Shown here piece by piece: positions 25,112-37,400 of a stretch of 64,000 nt of DNA; the stretch's first letter is position 1, and each line of letters begins with the position of its first letter. The notes beneath the pieces are model-generated. The model was not told the DNA's origin and did not search any database. It worked only from the letters and a program-made list of their open reading frames with translations. This stretch comes from Centropristis striata (taxonomy: Eukaryota > Chordata > Actinopteri > Perciformes > Serranidae), in the NCBI RefSeq assembly GCF_030273125.1, contig NC_081529.1, forward strand, positions 10,690,621 to 10,754,620, written 5' to 3'. Position numbers and translations under genes: made by a program.

Positions 25112-25762
25112 AGCCCAGTCAGACCTTGGATTCACACAATATGCTGATTCATTTCAAGTATTCTTAGCCTTTCCATTACAATTCCCAGTATGGAAAACCA
25201 CAATTTTACTCTTCATAAAACCCCACAGTAGCACCATGGCCCTATGGGTAGCAGTGATACCTATCCACAAGTTTGAAACATGTCCTAAATGGCATTTTTT
25301 TTAATATTGATGTAGTGTTCTGCTCTTCAATATTTGCATTTGGTATTGACTTTTTAAATGTATTTTACTAAGCATTCTCCCCATAGCAATTATGACATTT
25401 TATATATTTTCCTTTTCCTTGTTGTATGTCTTTCTTGGTAAACCTGCTTGTTATTATATATTTTTCTGTCAATCGATTAAAATATTGATTGTCCATAGTA
25501 AACTCGCGATTAATCGCAAGTTAATCGCACATTTCCGCACACCTGTTCTAAATGTATCTTAACGGGATATTTTTCAAGTTTTTAATACTCTTATCAACAC
25601 AGGAGTGGACACATATGCTTGCTTTATGCTAATGCATGTTTATTACTATTGCAACAATCAAAAAGAATGAAAAATATTGTCCAGGATAACCTCAAAGGTA
25701 CTGCATGCTCCAAAATATGCTGAAAGCAAAACATGGCAAATTGAGGCCCAACAAGAAACAAA

Positions 25763-25832
25763 TAATTATTATTATTATTATTGTTGTTGTTGTTGTTGTT
25801 GTTGTTGTTATTATTATTATTATTATTATTAA
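25763..25832. repeat. (ATT)n-(GTT)n-(ATT)n microsatellite
   Basis: Trinucleotide array that changes from ATT to GTT and back. Confidence 0.95.
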
Positions 25833-25869
25833 TCAGTTATTTGACTAGGAGAGGGCCTCACTTGTCATG

Positions 25870-26978
25870 GCCGAGATAGCTGCACCATATAGAAAATAAA
25901 AGATACAAGTTTTAAAAACATGTAACAGATGTACAGTACAAATACATATTTTAGAAGACAAAAAAAGGAGAGCACCAATGGAACACACAGTCACCAGCCA
26001 CTTTATTAGCTAGCAAGTTTTACCTAATAAAGTGGTGGTGTGGTCTTCTGCTGCTGAAGCCCATCTGCTTCAAAGTTGGATATGTTGTGTGTTCAGGAAC
26101 CAGTCTGACCATTCTCCTCTGACCTCTGGCATCAACAAGGCATCAAGGCTTGTTAGATATTTTCTCTTTTTTGGACCGTTCTCTGTAAACTCTAGAGATG
26201 GTTGTGTGTGAAAATCCCAGTAGATCAGCAGTTTGTGAAATCCTCAGACCAACAGCCGTGCTACGTTCAAAGTCCCTTAAATCACCTTTCTTCCCCATTC
26301 TGATGCTCAGTTTGAACTTCAGCAGCTGGTCTTCACCATCATGTCTACATGCATTGAGCTGCTGCCATGTGATTGGCTGATTAGATACTTGCATTAACAA
26401 GCAGTTGAACAGGTGTGCCTAATGAAGTCTCCTGTGTGTGCATGTGGACACTTTCTTCAGTCATGTAGTTGTTTCTTTAATTATATGTAAATAAATGTAA
26501 AATACAAATACAAACTGTGTGCACTACTAATTACTTTTTGGTTTCTGCGTTGACACTGTGAGCCACCACATTGTCCGCCCCGAGGCTTGTGTGTCTCAGG
26601 TGTTGCACTTGTTTGCATTAGGTTAACGGGTTGGGTTGCTCTTTGGTAAGTCAATTCATAACCTTGCTCAGCAGCTAAATTCTCAATATAGCGTAATAAA
26701 TAATAAATTCTCAAGATATCAAATAATCGCACAAGAATCGAAGGATGGTTACAAGGTTACAAAACCATCTTGCCAGGCTCACAGTAATACATTTGAGTCA
26801 CACAACTGAAGGTTCTGACCAATCGGCCTCCTGTGTGGAGCTATAATGGCAGCTAAATGTTTGTTGTGACACAAAAAGGTGACTGTTTGTTCAAAACAAC
26901 AAAGGTGGAGAGGTTTATGTAGCGAATCACAGTGTGTATATAACTAGTATATAACTTCCTTTGGTAGTCTCTCATAGG
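25870..26978. repeat. Segmental duplication, copy A
   Basis: Shares long stretches with 30270-31445, for example TTTGCATTAGGTTAACGGG versus TTTGCATTAGGTTAACAGG, GACACAAAAAGGTGACTGTT in both, and ATAACTAGTATATAACTTCC in both. I judge roughly 80-85 % identity by eye. Copy A is interrupted by the Tc1 relic at 25995-26420; copy B lacks it. Confidence 0.75.
25995..26420 (-). mobile_element. Tc1/mariner element, internally deleted
   Basis: On the minus strand, 26143-26300 encodes MGKKGDLRDFERSTAVGLRI and then SQTADLLGFSHTTISRVYRE, the N-terminal helix-turn-helix region of a Tc1-like transposase common in fish. CACTTTATTAG and CTAATAAAGTG ends lie at the left. Most of the catalytic DDE domain is deleted and the frame ends at KEKISNKP. 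Confidence 0.85.
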
Positions 26979-27633
26979 TAGGCCTGTCACAATAACACAT
27001 TTTTTAGGAAAATATATTTTCCCAGAAATTGTCACCATAAACTAGAGTTTCGATGTCGTTTTAGGACCATTTTATGCGACTGATATAATGATATATACAT
27101 TTAGTCATTTAGCTGATATAAGAGCATAATAATCCAAGTACATACCTTTGCACAGCAATTCATTTAAAAAAAAAATTGGAACTGAAATGTGGAAAAGAAT
27201 TAAAACATCTTAGATAAATAAACTATAATTAAAACAAACATAATATATTATCGGGCTCGATCAGGTTAAAATTGTACTGAGATAAATATATATTATTATA
27301 TATTGTAAAGCATATATAAACAGCTGCTTGGGAGATTTTTTTGGGGCAATTCCTACTGCCTGTCAAACATTTGCAGTATTACACAAAAAGTCTGTGTTAT
27401 AACGCGTCTCTCCTTTAAGAGGCAGGGCAGTGTGTGTGTGTGTGTGTGTGTGTGAGCCCCGCCTCCCACAGAGAGCAGGCTGACTGACAGGAGACGGAAA
27501 GAAGCAGTGAGACTAGCTTAAATGTTGATGGCTTGTGTAAACAAACACACGTAAACAAAAATTATAGATAACTATCATCTCCATTGTATATATATCAAAC
27601 GATTAGTAGATAGTAATTATCTTGACAGGCCTA
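26979..27633. mobile_element. 655-bp hAT-type element
   Basis: Ends TAGGCCTGTCACAATAAC and ATTATCTTGACAGGCCTA are inverted repeats. A perfect 8-bp target duplication CTCATAGG flanks it (26971-26978 and 27634-27641). It contains a (TG)n run at 27431-27454. Confidence 0.9.
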
Positions 27634-27794
27634 CTCATAGGTGTATTTGTTCATATGCAGTCAAATGGTTTTATTGATGGACAGAGGATTGGGTGACAGT
27701 GGAGACAGAAACCTTTCTCCAATTTGCCGATTCAGTCATGTAAATACTGTAACAGGAGCACATGGCTTATTAAAGGGACTGGGAGATAACACTT

Positions 27795-28510
27795 GTGTTG
27801 CCTTATATGACATACTGTGTTGAAATTTGGGGAAATGCATATAAAACAAACCTAGATCCAATAATTAAACTGCAGAAAAGAGCTATCAGGATAATAAATG
27901 AAGTTGGACACCGTGATTCTACAAATCAGCTTTTTATAAGATCACACACGTTGAAATTTCAGGACATTGTATATTCAAAAACATTAGAAATTATGTTTCG
28001 AGTGGTAAACATGTCAATTCCTGTTTGTATTCAAAAAAAATTTAAATTAAGGCAGGGGATTTATAACTTAAGGGGGTTGCTAATGTTTGAAACTCAGAAA
28101 GTCAGAACTAATCTCAAATACAGATGTGTGTCAGTTTTGGGTGTAAAATTATGGAATGGACTAAATGATGAAATAAAGATGTGTAATTCCATGTTAGTTT
28201 TCAAGAAGACTTTAAAATCTAAAATTATCAAGGGTTACAATGAAATTTGATTGAATTTGATTTTTCAGTTTAAGGTATCATGTGTTTTGTAACAATGTGA
28301 ATTACTCAGTTAATGTAATGTATATAATGTATATGCATGTAGATGGTACAGGAGAGGCAAAAATAAGCCTTGGGGCTTTAGCCTATTCCTTTTTCGTTTG
28401 CTGTCTGATGGATTCTTTTGTAAAAACATGATTTTATTTTGTTGTCTTTGTTTGTTTGTTTTTTTGTTGTTTTTTGTAACTGAAATAAAGCATTCATTCA
28501 TTCATTCATA
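27795..28510 (+). mobile_element. LINE (L2/CR1/Rex-like) 3' end with ATTC tail
   Basis: The 27795-28250 frame encodes the C-terminal part of a non-LTR reverse-transcriptase ORF2 (YMTYCVEIWGNAYKTN, LQKRAIRIINEVGHRDSTN, ending LKSKIIKGYNEI). The 3' untranslated part ends in CATTCATTCATTCATTCAT at about 28490-28510, the short tandem repeat typical of these LINEs. It is 5' truncated, so no reverse-transcriptase core is present. Confidence 0.85.
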
Positions 28511-29361
28511 ACACTCTCATTGGTTCCATTTATAGTATGCCCAAAACTCACCTACGACTTACTAAGAAGCGAAAAACAACCTTGTTGACCCTTGCAAGTA
28601 ATATTTGCTGTGTGCACTTGAAACTAGAAATAGTGAGTTGGACACAGAGCCCATAATGTTTATCAATGATGATTCCTTATTTTAGTGTGTTAACATACTC
28701 ACATTCACATATTGCCAGAAGATTCTTCCTCTAAAATTAAGAGGAAGAAGGAGTGGGAGCAGATGCATTGTCATACATGCTGGCAAAAATCATATTCCAA
28801 TCGCATTATGTGAGTGTCTTATCGGAGTTGGAGAACTCCGACATTAGTCGGACTAACACGTTTACATGCACTTCAGTTATCCAGTTATAGTCTGATTAAG
28901 GCAATAATTTGTTTTTCTCAAGTGTCATGAAAACGTACTGACTGTGTAATTTTTCCCTCCCCCGTTGACACCATCCCTTCATCAGTTGACCCTCATCCCT
29001 TCACCCTGCCCATATCATCTCAGCTTTCCATCCTCTATATGCATTACCTTTTTCTGAACTCAAATCTATTTGGTTTGGTCTTTGTTAGTGCAATGAAGTT
29101 TTATAAAACTACACAAAAGCAGGCTATTTAAGAACACTTGATTTATTGCCTTCCCCTCTAACTCTGTTTTCACATCCCTCCCATCTAACTCCCTTCTCTC
29201 TTTTACCTCTTTATTCTCTCTTTGTTTGATTACAACAACCACCGCAGGCTCCATTTGTATCAGTACACAATACTTGGCTTTTCTTGGCCACACAAACTGG
29301 TTAATTTCTTCAGTTAACATGTCAGGAAAACCTTGGAAGGATTTCTTTTCCCTGTTCTTTC

Positions 29362-30125
29362 TAACTGGGGATTTCCACCGGACGCGTTACAGCAGCAGCA
29401 CGTCTCCACAGCGTTTTTGCTGCGTCTGTCAATTCACACCGGGCGCGTTACAGCAGCAGCACGTCAGTTTAGCGAGCCGGCCGTATACACGCGAGATAAC
29501 GAGATCACGCGATAATCCTGACCATACGGGAGACCGCAAGATCCCGTGATAAACTTTAAACTCTATTTATACAGTCTATGGATAAACTGTGTGTATAAAG
29601 TAAACAACAACAAAAACCAACTTACTTTGCTTCTCTGAGGTGAAAGATATGTTGATCTGACCATCTATCCTTATAAAAACAATATGTTATGTCATAAATG
29701 ATTGTATGATGTTCCACTTCAACAATCAGTCTCTTGTCTTCCGTGTCGCCGATCCTCTGAGACCCTTTGATTGATTGATTGCCGATCTGGTGCCCCGGTC
29801 ATAACATAATGTTGATGTGAAGTATGCATGAACTGCGTATTGTGTTTTATTTTGAAAGGGGCGGAAGTGTTTTACGCTGATTCTGAGTCGGACTTCCTGT
29901 CTGGTGCGATCTGCTCTGTTGAGATTCACGCGATTTGGCAGCGTCTCGCGGAGAAATAGAAGTCCTACCTAATGCTCGCGTAGAGACGCTGACGCGACGC
30001 TGCAGTAACGTTACGCTACGCGCCCGGTGGAAATGCTCTCATTGATTAGAGTGTTACCTATTTGCAACGTCATACGCGACGCTGACGTTACGCTGCAGTA
30101 ACGCGCCCGGTGGAAATCAGGCTTT
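29362..30125. mobile_element. CpG-rich element with doubled inverted ends
   Basis: Left GGATTTCCACCGGACGCGTT is inverted relative to right AACGCGCCCGGTGGAAATC. Each end occurs twice: ACCGGACGCGTTACAGCAGC at about 29378 and ACCGGGCGCGTTACAGCAGC at about 29438; GCGCCCGGTGGAAAT at about 30020 and again at about 30103. The inner and outer ends suggest one copy nested in another, or terminal duplication. CpG is far denser than in the flanks. Confidence 0.75.
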
Positions 30126-30269
30126 AGAAGCCATACCCTTGTATGCTAATAATACCAATAATAACTATTATTTTAAGTAGCTTATTTAACTAGACCTGTC
30201 CAGGGTGTACCCGCCTCTCGCCCTATGTCAGCTGCGATTGGCTGCAGCTCCCAAGGTATCTGGACCACA

Positions 30270-31445
30270 TACACATAAAGAGACAGGAGATTGCAAAACA
30301 TGTAACCGATAGTATAGTACAATACATAATTTAGAACAAAGAAAAGCCACTTTTTTCAGTCGTGTAGTTTGTTTTTTGGATTATGTCTAAATAAATACAA
30401 TATACAAATACAAACCGTGTACACTACTAACTACTCTTTGGTTTTTGCGTTGACACATCGTCCTCCCCTAAGGGTTGTGTATTGTGTCTCAGCTGTTGCA
30501 TTTGTTTGCATTAGGTTAACAGGATGGGTTGCCCTGTGGTAAGTCAATCCATAACTTGCATGGCAAGGTTCTCACGACATCATGAAATCGCACAAGAATC
30601 GCAGGATCACAAGGTTACAAAACCATCTTGCCGGGCTCCAAGTAATGCATATGAGTCACACAACTAAATGTTCTGACCAATCAGCCTCCTGTGAGGAGCT
30701 AATGGCAGCTACATGCTTGTTATGACACAAAAAGGTGACTGTTCAAAACAGCAAAGTTGGAGAGGTTTATGTAGCACAGTGGTTCCCAATTTTTTTCTGT
30801 CAAGCCCCCCTTTGATGGTATGGGAGCATTGTTCATTTTTTTTGCCATAAAAGCTCAAATTTGGTGGCCTCTCGCACATTCTGATGCCGCTATTCCATCA
30901 TATACACTGACCTTAATCACTACATATTTTAATGAGTTTGCCTACCTGATTGTAAACATGTAGGTGATTTTTGCAAATGAGAATAAGGCTTCGTGTGTGC
31001 TTTTTGTGTGTTTTATTTAAGGCATCATATTTCGACCGTATTCTTGTAAATTCTTTGGTGGATTCTGTTAACACATCCATGTGCTCTTATTTTGAAAGCA
31101 TGTGTTTAGTATCAGGAAGTAATTCAGATTGTTAATAATTAATACTAACAGTGTACAGAGTTGAGCTTTTCAGGATTAAAACAACTTTAATTGTTAGCGT
31201 GCGGCTACCGAACGCGTGTTTGGATCAATTCTGACCAGAGGAGGAAGAAGAGGTGGGGGGTCAGGGAATATGACTGACGGGGTGACAGACACTCTGTTGG
31301 GTCAGTGGCAACACAACTATCTTCATATTATGAATAGTGTAAATAATAGTCCATATAGTAAAGTAATTTGTACATAGTGTATATAACTAGTATATAACTT
31401 CCTTTAGCAAATATGTCAGGAGGAACTTGGTAGTCTCTCATCAAA
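30270..31445. repeat. Segmental duplication, copy B
   Basis: Partner of 25870-26978 in the same orientation. It lacks the Tc1 insertion (the join reads GAAAAGCCACTTTTTTCAGT) but has its own insertion at about 30777-31365 beginning CAGTGGTTCCCAATTTTTTT. Confidence 0.75.
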
Positions 31446-31689
31446 GAAGAAGTGCTGCTAAATACAATCTCCTTGCCCTTTGCACTAGAGGTGTGAATCA
31501 GCAAACAGGCCCCACAATACGATTTAATTCCAATATTTGAGTCCAGATACAATATTTTTGCAATTTTAAGCATTTCGTAGGAGTATTGCAATATACAATA
31601 TATTGCGATTTTATCATTAACTGCATTTTGTGTCCACAAATTTAAATTCAATCAAGAATCGTTTTATCAAATAAAAGGAAATTCTCAGT

Positions 31690-32070
31690 CTTTTTATTTC
31701 TCCACAATGAGAGTGAAACCCACAGACTGACCAACAAAGTATTCAGTCAAACTGAACTGAACTGATATCAAACATGTATGGACGACAACAACTGCAGCAT
31801 TTTCTCAAACTTTCAAAAACTTTAAGCTTCACTACTCTGAATTTTTTTGAATGAAACATTTAAAAAAAGTCTAACTTTGCAGCGTTATTTTGACAACTTC
31901 CCAATACGATATCCTGATGCACATGGTGCCTATTGATTCCTTAGATCTTCAAGTTTCATATGATACCATATCATATGGTATATATGTGATACTTTGCGGC
32001 CACGAAAAGATATATTGCCACGCAAAATATTGCAATGCTATGCTATATCGATTTTTTTCCCCCACCTCTA
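31690..32070. repeat. Dispersed repeat, copy 1
   Basis: ACTGAACTGATATCAAACAT through CGATTTTTTTCCCCCACCTC recurs at 52530-52970 in the same orientation; a piece near 62850 (GTCTTCTAGTTCTTATGATA) is also related. Class unknown. Confidence 0.7.
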
Positions 32071-32517
32071 CTTTGACCTTCCTTTTCGCCAAGATTGTGC
32101 ACCATGTAACTAGAAATAGCAAGCTGGACCACAGTGTTTATCAATGCTGCTTTCTTATTTTAGTTTGCTAGATTGCCAGAAGATTCATCCTCTTAATTTA
32201 ATATGAATTCATGAAGTTGTTGTTTGCCTGCTTGGGCCAGTTAAGTGAGGTACTGGGTTTTATCATTACTGGAGATGAGTCATACATTGGTTGTGTCATC
32301 TGCATATATAAATGTTTTTACAGACCTGTATTTGAGTGGTGGACAGTGAAAATAGCCAGGGGAGAGAACACAGCCCCGAGAGGCTCTTGTACTGACTTGT
32401 GATTATCGGCAGTTGAAAAGGTTTTTTCGAACTTGCATAAAACGTATTTAACTCAACTAGGAGGTTTGCGGTAATTATCTGGAAGGGACATTATATTTAG
32501 CATCTAAGTTAAATTGC

Positions 32518-33345
32518 CAGTGGTGGAAAGTCACTGAGTAAATTGCACTTAACTTGAGTATTTCTATTTTCTCCACTCCACTATATCTCAGAGCAGAAAA
32601 TATTATACTTTTATTATCACTTGAATGACTCAAAGCCACCTAATATCACTTAGTAGTCCAACAGCAAGAAGACCAGCTCAATGTAGCCTTTTATTTCTGG
32701 AAGTTCTCTATAAGCAAGTCTGAAATTTACACTTCTCCAGCGGCCACTTGCTTGGTCATTCTCTCCTTTTTCTCTTCTTTCTCACTTTCTCATATGCTAA
32801 ACAGGGTCTGTTGTCTGCTTGCTTGGCTCCACTTTACTTATGTAAAGTACATTTACTCAAGTTACTTAAGTACAATTTTGAGGTACTTTTACTTTACTTG
32901 ACTATGTCCACATTTGTAACTTAATACTTCTACTTCACTACATTTTTAGGCCAATATTGTAGTTTTTACTCCACTACATTTATCTGCCAGCTTTAGTTAC
33001 TCTTCAGGTGGAGATTTAACATAAAAATATAATCAATTTAAAGTGATTATGCATGTTTATGAAGTATATGAAATAGTTAAAATGAGCCCTACATTGACAG
33101 CAGTAAAACACTGCTTACATAAATGCACCAATAATAATAATTTTATAATATATTTAGAATATATATCACAATCTGAGTGGGTCCATTCTGCATAAAGAGT
33201 ACTTTTACTTTTGATACTTTATTGATGCTGATACTTTTTTACTTTAACAGTAAGTTTTGAATGCAGGACTTTTACTTGTAGTGGAGTAATTTCACAATGT
33301 GGTATTAGTACTTTTACTTAAGTAAGAGATCTGAATACTTCTTCC
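32518..33345. mobile_element. Two AAGTAC-rich hAT relics in series
   Basis: CAGTGGTGGAAAGTCACTG at 32518 begins one copy. A second begins around 32835 and shares with the 6649-7076 element the strings GTACATTTACTCAAG, CACTGCTTACATAAATGCA, TTTAGAATATAT and GGACTTTTACTTGTAGTGGA. I found no clean target duplication. Confidence 0.75.
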
Positions 33346-34406
33346 AAACTAGATGCCATCACAGAAATAATAGAAACCATTTTCCCCATAAAATATGATC
33401 CAGTTTCACCAAAATCGGCTGGTGTATTAGTGCCACAGAGCTACTTCTTGCGGCAAATTGCATGAACCAGAGGTGTAAAACTGATCCTTGAAAGGGCCTG
33501 TGTGGCTGCAGGTTTTTGTTCCAAATGAGCAGGAGCACCCCTGAAACAACAAAATTAACCGTCCATGGGTCAGCTATAACACAGAACAATATATTTAGGG
33601 TTTGAAGACAGTTTGCAGTAGGAACAATATACCATTGGATTTTTTTATTTACTTCGGAAAAACATCAGGTTTATTACTAAGTATGTTTTTACATATGAGC
33701 TAACCCTTGGTATTTTGGTACATAACAGTCAGACTAAACATAGTAGGAGAAAAGAAAAAAACGGACTAGTACTGCAAATAAAGAATCTTTAATGTAAAAA
33801 AAAAAAAGTACAAAAAAATACTTAAAATGTTAAACATATACAATTACGATGGAGTATTGCGGCCACATTTTAAAAAAAAACATTTAATAACGAGATTAAA
33901 GTTGTAAACACTGAATTAATTACGAGAAGAAAGTTGTAAATATTTAAGTAATTACAAGAATAAAGTTGTCAATATATATTTTTTTTAAGTATAGAATACA
34001 GAATATAGAATAGTGTACAAAATATTAATATTAATAAGCGAGTGTTTAAAAATAAAAAATAAGACAATATACACAATAAAGTTATGTGTTTCTTTAACTG
34101 CCTGACTGTGACAGCAATGGTTTGTGTCATTCATTGCTTTTCCTGTAACCACTAGCATGTTGTGACAGAATAAACATCTTTTCCCCTCTGGCAGATTGTT
34201 GAACTGATGTGTGTCTTAGTAAAATAGGTGTGGAGTCTGTAGAAAATGTTTTCTCAAGGCAAATAAATTTGTTTTTGCTTACTCATCAGTGTTAGTTGAG
34301 TGTCAGTACTTAATGTCAAACTTACTTCCAGTTCTGTTTCATAGAAATGCTGTCATAGCTAACTGTTGGATTGTCACATTTGAGATTTTTTTCAGGGTTT
34401 CAACTT

Positions 34407-34428
34407 ATGGAGAAACACATGGGTTGTG
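34407..34428 (+). CDS. Mini-exon with the proposed start codon of the ODC-like gene
   Basis: ATG GAG AAA CAC ATG GGT TGT G then donor GTAAGA. Joined to the acceptor at 34592 it gives GCA and continues APETTNGSGNHVWSLEN in frame. A second ATG five codons in (34419) is also possible. An acceptor-like TTTTTTCAG ends at 34395. Confidence 0.6.
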
Positions 34429-37400
34429 GTAAGATACAAACAATATGGGTGATATTTAACGCAATGTAATGTGTGAGGCCATAATATAGCTATAGACAAA
34501 AACCTAATTTTCATTGTGATCTGGCCTTAAGTCAACAGTATTTGTTGTTGAAGTTTATGCTTCTGTCTTTTACTTCTTGTCATCCCTTACAGCAGCACCG
34601 GAAACTACAAATGGATCAGGCAATCATGTTTGGTCCCTTGAGAATTGTAATATTGACATTTTAGAGAGTGAAATGACTGTGAAGGATTTCATAGACTACA
34701 AAACAAAAGAGCTTAGTTCAGTGGTGAGTACCAGAGGCATCATGTCACTAAATCTTTGTGTAATTGTGTGAAATCTAACTGAGATAGTCTTTCTTCTTGA
34801 GATCTGCATTTTCTATATTAAATAATAACTTTGCTTTATTCATTCAGGGCAATGAAGGACCATTCCTTGTGGCAAATCTAGATAATATTTTTAAAAGACA
34901 CCTGAGATGGCTCACAAACTTACCTCGAGTCAAGCCTTTCTATGCGGTGAAGTGCAACAACGAAGCAGCAGTTTTGAGGATGTTGAGTGCTCTGGGCACA
35001 GGTTTCGACTGTGCTAGCAAGGTACTGATGAAATATTTCAAATATATTCTCCCTCTCTGTTGTCTGTGTTATGAAGCAATGATGTTTCCTTCTGAGTTTT
35101 CTCATTTTTTAACATGTTTTGGTGTCACAGGGTGAGATCCAGACAGCCCTGTCCCACGGAGTGACACCTGATAAGATCATTTACGCACATACAACCAAAC
35201 CACTGTCACACATCAAATATGCCCGTGCTCATGGAGTAAATCGGATGACTTTTGATAGCGAGGAAGAACTCCTAAAAATTTCTCTCTGTCACACCAAAGC
35301 CAAGTAAGTGAACAGCTGTTTATATTGTTGCTTCTATGTTTCTATTGTTCTTAGTTTACTGGTAAAAACCTCTGAATTGCTTTCCAGACTTGTACTCCGC
35401 ATCGCAGTGGATGACTCTGACTCACTGCTACAACTCAGTGCAAAGTTTGGAGCCAAACTGGCGTCAGTCGGTAAGCTGCTGGAACGTGCTGCAGAGCTGG
35501 GCTTGGAGGTCATTGGGGTCAGCTTTCATGTAGGCAGCGGGTGCACTGAGAGTGGGGCGTTCAAGCAGGCCATCGCAGATGCCAGAAGCGTCTTTGACAT
35601 GGGGGTAAGTCATTGTCAAAGTAATAGAAGATTACAAAACTACAGTAACATTCACATGTTGAGAGGTAGAGCCTTTGATGTATTTTATTGTGATGATTTG
35701 CCATGGTGGTTTAAATTGGCCTAACGACTGAGACAAGAGAAGGCTCAGCTTCAGCAGATTGGCTCATGGGTGATAAGATCAGTCGTGTGATAATACTGAA
35801 CAGTTTGTGCTAATGTGTGTATGAGTGTGGAGCAGGCCATTCTTGAAACACGTTGCTTTGCATCTCCTAAGGTACAGTCATGGTAAAAAATGATTAGACC
35901 ACCCTTTTTCTTCAATTTCTTGTTCATTTTAATGCCCGGTACAACTAAAGGTACATTTGTTTGGACGCATATAATGATAACAACAAAAATAGCTCACGAG
36001 AGTTTAATTTAACAGCTGATATCCATTTTCCATGGTTTTCTTGATAATAACCAAAATCATTATCAAGAAAACTATGGAAAATGGCTAGATATCAGCTGAG
36101 CTATAGATATCAATCTGAGCTATTTTTGCTTTTATCATTATATTTTTCCAAACAAATGTACCTTTACTTGTACTAGGCATTAAAATGAACCAGAAATTGA
36201 AGAAAACAAGGGTGGTCTAATCATTTTTCCCATGACTGTAGATCAAAGATTTTAAAAAAGGTCGACTAAACCTAACCAGAAGGGGCATTCTAATGAACGG
36301 CCCGTAAAAATATGCACAGGAATTTGCAGGTATTCAGGGAGTTCATTGTAATTAGTTTTATACACCACTCTCACTGGAAGTCCAAACTTGTGAATCCTTG
36401 ATTATTAATGGCCTTTAGATGTTGGTATTGATGTGGGGTTTTTGTGTGGGGCTTTTTGTTGCAGAAGCTGCTAGGCTTCCAGATGACTCTCTTGGATATT
36501 GGTGGAGGGTTCTCTGGGAGAGAGGACTTTCAAATCAAATTTGAAGAGGTAAAATACATTGTTGTGCAAGTCAGCATTCTTATAAAACAAATAATAACTA
36601 TGGTTACGCAAGCATAATATGGAAGTAAATCTGTGTCATCGGATTTTGAAATGAAAAAGCCATTGAATTTCTAGCGCTGAATATTTATGCATTGAAATTA
36701 CGTATCTGAATGTTCTTAAATGTTAAAAAATGAAATGTTCAAACATTCAACTGCAAAAAAGGCAGTCAAATTTTTGCAGTTGAATTTGAAAAACTTCCAT
36801 AGCATAACAACCTTTAAAGCTGGAGTGCAGAACTCCTAGACATAAACACCGGACACTTCTTAGGATTTTCCGCTATCTTCTGGTATCTGTCCTTACTACC
36901 TGTCAAGGTATGGGGTAATACAGGTCTAATGACAGGCCATGTAACCAATTACAGAGCAGAAATAAATAAGCTGTAATTGAGTAAGGCTGACAGTATTTTG
37001 TGCACTAATGTAACAGTGTTGTTGTGGAGTTAATAAACTTCAAATAAGTAGAGCCAGACCTGAGCATACAAATGTTCAACATTCTTTTAAATAGTTATTT
37101 GTTTTAAAAAACATTTGCATAGTCATTGCAAACTCAGTGCACATCTGCATAGAAAAGATATAATTTCATTATAGCTCAAAATTTCACTGTATTAGCAGCC
37201 ACACACTGCAAAAGAAGAAAAGGCAAGAAAGGCAACAAGGCAACAAACTTTGATAAAATCTTAAGTTGCACATTTAAACTAAATATTTTAAGTGTTGTTT
37301 TTGAGTTTGCTCAACTCTGAATTCAGATTTTTGTCAACTTAACTGTAAGTTGTACTAACTTATAATTTTACATTGTAATAACTTTTAATCCTTACTTCTG

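Larger units (their letters stand above)
25112..34406. other. Intergenic region between SLC18 and ODC-like genes
   Basis: No supported gene. In order: (ATT)n/(GTT)n, copy A of a segmental duplication interrupted by a Tc1 relic and a hAT element, a LINE 3' end, a CpG-rich inverted-repeat element, copy B of the duplication, a fragment of a dispersed repeat also seen at 52.5 kb, and AAGTAC-rich hAT relics before the ODC-like promoter region. Confidence 0.6.

Noticed and set aside
29226..29549. Plus-strand frame with repeated Arg-Tyr-Ser-Ser-Ser words
   Set aside because: It crosses the left end of the CpG-rich inverted-repeat element.
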